Assembly: GCA_020343755.1 (NCBI GenBank)
Contig: CP070810.1
Location: 582,892-591,622 of the forward strand
Direction of reading: 5' to 3'
DNA from: Dehalococcoidia bacterium
Lineage (GTDB): Bacteria; Chloroflexota; Dehalococcoidia; Dehalococcoidales; E44-bin46
DNA length: 8,731 bases
The position numbers and the translations under genes are program-made. Below are positions 7,200-8,731 of this stretch, piece after piece. The notes under the pieces were generated by a model that saw nothing but the letters and a program-made list of their open reading frames with translations, was not told the DNA's origin and ran no database searches. Numbering within the stretch: the stretch's first letter is position 1; each line of letters opens with the position of its first letter.

Positions 7200-8731
7200 A
7201 TGAAAACAAGAATCTTTAGTCTCGTTTTTGTTCGGCTGGGCTCGGGTAATATGAAATTACTCGGATTCAAAAAGCACCTGCGGCGCCTGCTTGCTCCCGC
7301 TCTGGCCCTGCTGCTGGTAGCCACGGCATACCATCTGGTGATGGTAACGCCGGTTTCAGCGGGGACATACTGGGTAAAAGAGCGTGTCGACTGGGACGGC
7401 TGGGTGGGAGAGTACACCTCGATAGCCCTGGATTCAAACGACCACCCCCGCATCAGCTACTATGACGGTACCCTCCAATACGCCCGCTATGACGGATTGC
7501 AATGGCACATAGAAACCGTCCCGGACTCGACCGGCGACGTGGGCCAGTACACCTCGATAGCCCTGGATTCAAACGACCACCCCCACATCAGCTACTACGG
7601 CAACGGGAACCTCAAATACGCCTACTATGATGGATCGAGCTGGGACATTACTGCCGTGGACTCCGGCGGGCTGGGATGGTACACCTCGATAGCCCTGGAC
7701 TCAAACGACCACCCCCACATCAGCTACTACGGCAATAACAACGAAGACCTAAAGTACGCCTACCATGATGGATCGAGCTGGGACATTACTGCCGTGGACT
7801 CAGCCGGCTTGGTGGGCATGTACACCTCGATAGCCCTGGATTCAAGCGACCACCCCCACATCAGCTACTATGACTTTACCAGCTACGAGCTCAAGTACGC
7901 CTATAAAGACGACTCGACCTGGCACATTACTCCCGCCGTGGACTCCGGCGACGTGGGAGAGTACACCTCGATAGCCCTGGACACAGGCGACCGCCCCCAC
8001 ATCAGCTACTATGACGATAACTACAACAACCTCAAGTACGCCTATAAAGACGACTCGACCTGGCACAAAACTACCGTGGACTGGGACGGCTGGGTGGGCA
8101 AGTACACCTCGATAGCCCTGGATGGAGGCGACAAACCCCACATCAGCTACTATGATGAAATCAACCACGACCTCAAGTATGCCTACCATGATGGATCGCA
8201 ATGGCACTTTACTACCGCGGACTCAGACGGCTGGGTGGGCAAGTACACCTCGATAGCCCTGGACTCAGGCGACCACCCCCACATCAGCTACTTTGACACT
8301 AACAACTGCGACCTCATGTACGCCCAGCAGCTAGTCGATAACACCCCTCCCACCGACCCCGGCAACGTGCACAGCACCAGCCACCAAAAAAACACCTGGT
8401 CTAATGACAATACCGTTGATGTTGCCTGGACGGCTGCCACCGATGCTGAAAGCGGGCTGGACGGCTACTCTATCCTGTGGGACACCAATGATACCACCAT
8501 ACCTGACCTGGACAAGGATATCGAGGAGGATGTGGTGGCTGCCACCAGCGAAACTCTGGCTGACGGCAGCAACCACTGGTTCCACATCAGGAGTGTGGAC
8601 AATGCCGGCAACTGGCAGTCCACCAAACACCTCGGCCCCTTCTTTATCGACACCACCCTCCCCAGTGGCCCCACCGAAGCCCAAAGCCCCAGCCACACCC
8701 TGAGCACCTGGTCTAATGACAATACCGTTGG
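7200..8731 (+). CDS. Exported repeat protein: probable seven-bladed beta-propeller plus Ig/FN3-like domains, 3' end outside window
   Basis: The frame is open from ATG at 7200 to the right edge (510 codons so far). The N-terminus is a long signal peptide: a basic stretch FKKHLRRL, a hydrophobic core LAPALALLLVATAYHLVMV, and a likely cleavage after PVSA (residue 54). An in-frame ATG at 7251 (residue 18) would give a more ordinary signal peptide, but only the first ATG has a strong ribosome site. Residues 55-378 form seven repeats of 44-47 residues with the core YTSIALDSxDHPHISYY, then LKYAY and a closing W-V-D strand. The seventh repeat lacks the closing strand and the mature N-terminus (GTYWVKERVDWDGWVG) supplies one, as in a closed propeller. 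From about 380 an Ig/FN3-like domain with TWSNDNTV, VAWTAATD and RSVDNAGNW begins, and a second starts near 485 and is cut. The protein is probably surface-bound or secreted; its ligand is unknown. Base composition looks more GC-rich than in neighbouring genes. Confidence 0.9.
   Translation, partial: MKTRIFSLVFVRLGSGNMKLLGFKKHLRRLLAPALALLLVATAYHLVMVTPVSAGTYWVKERVDWDGWVGEYTSIALDSNDHPRISYYDGTLQYARYDGLQWHIETVPDSTGDVGQYTSIALDSNDHPHISYYGNGNLKYAYYDGSSWDITAVDSGGLGWYTSIALDSNDHPHISYYGNNNEDLKYAYHDGSSWDITAVDSAGLVGMYTSIALDSSDHPHISYYDFTSYELKYAYKDDSTWHITPAVDSGDVGEYTSIALDTGDRPHISYYDDNYNNLKYAYKDDSTWHKTTVDWDGWVGKYTSIALDGGDKPHISYYDEINHDLKYAYHDGSQWHFTTADSDGWVGKYTSIALDSGDHPHISYFDTNNCDLMYAQQLVDNTPPTDPGNVHSTSHQKNTWSNDNTVDVAWTAATDAESGLDGYSILWDTNDTTIPDLDKDIEEDVVAATSETLADGSNHWFHIRSVDNAGNWQSTKHLGPFFIDTTLPSGPTEAQSPSHTLSTWSNDNTV
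7413..8335 (+). repeat. Seven tandem in-frame propeller-blade repeats of 132-141 bp
   Basis: The 20-base core TACACCTCGATAGCCCTGGA is identical in all seven copies, starting at 7413, 7548, 7680, 7821, 7962, 8103 and 8244. Spacings are 135, 132, 141, 141, 141 and 141 bp, all multiples of three. A second conserved block encodes HISYY, and a third encodes LKYAY. Between the second and third lies a short stretch that differs in every copy. The last copy ends early at the LMYAQQL residues. Synonymous positions are conserved as well as amino acids, including the ATA isoleucine codon. Confidence 0.95.
8341..8731 (+). repeat. Ig/FN3-like domain repeats with 312-bp period, second copy cut by window edge
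   Basis: A 26-bp block encoding TWSNDNTV is identical at 8393-8418 and 8705-8730, 312 bp or 104 codons apart. Each is preceded by a DNTPP or DTTLP linker, typical of tandem Ig/FN3-like modules in bacterial surface proteins. The first module also contains a SGLDGYSILWD strand, NHWFHIRSVDNAGNW and a closing FFIDTT. More modules probably follow beyond the window, giving a stalk after the propeller. Confidence 0.8.

Noticed and set aside
7842..8207. Minus-strand frames of about 120 codons across the repeat region (also 8331-8696)
   Set aside because: They are reverse readings of the propeller and Ig repeats; the plus-strand frame has a signal peptide, a ribosome site and coherent domains.
7467..8324. 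Diversity-generating retroelement target, because the variable loops are rich in AAC, TAC and GAC codons
   Set aside because: No reverse transcriptase, template repeat or accessory gene is visible in the window, and Asn/Asp-rich loops are common without such a system.
7413..8335. CRISPR-like array
   Set aside because: The repeats are 132-141 bp apart, in frame, and encode a coherent protein; spacers are not unique.

Overview
The window looks like bacterial chromosome, most likely from a member of the Chloroflexota and probably class Dehalococcoidia. This rests on recalled protein character: a SecA with an extra segment of about 35-40 residues before its REAYQADITYGT block, a Prs with an FSNEN motif, a MarR protein resembling those of Dehalococcoides-type genomes, and a secreted repeat protein of a type common in that group's metagenomes. 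It is inference and was not tested by any search.

Positions 1-6216, minus strand: one tightly packed leftward operon of seven genes. In order of transcription these are prs (PRPP synthetase), a 74-residue DUF2007-like protein, secA, a 63-residue Cys-rich protein, a 290-residue EVE-domain protein with a PD-(D/E)XK-like C-terminal half, a 71-residue protein of unknown function, and polX, which is cut by the left window edge. Junctions range from a 14-nt overlap to a 21-nt gap. A good sigma-70-type promoter (TTCACT, 17 nt, TATAAT) lies upstream of prs. No terminator was seen inside the run, so the genes are probably co-transcribed. Core functions (nucleotide synthesis, protein export, repair-type DNA polymerase) therefore sit beside a possible modified-DNA-recognising nuclease and two uncharacterised small proteins.

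Positions 6217-7199: an intergenic stretch with the prs promoter, a leftward MarR-family regulator, and a 315-nt divergent intergenic region. The latter holds a rightward promoter (TTGACA, 17 nt, TACGAT), a small dyad in its spacer, and three CGATATT direct repeats exactly 13 bp apart. These are candidate operator sites for the MarR protein.

Positions 7200-8731, plus strand: the 5' part of a large, more GC-rich gene for an exported protein. It has a signal peptide, then seven repeats of 44-47 residues with a near-invariant core, then Ig/FN3-like domains with a 104-residue period that run off the right edge. The seventh repeat lacks its last strand and the mature N-terminus begins with just that strand, which suggests a closed seven-bladed beta-propeller. 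The repeats are nearly identical at the DNA level, including synonymous sites, which points to recent duplication or gene conversion.

The points most worth following are the EVE-nuclease-like fusion embedded in a housekeeping operon, the propeller with its ring of variable loops, and the repeat-rich regulatory region between marR and the propeller gene. No CRISPR array, transposon, tRNA or rRNA was seen.
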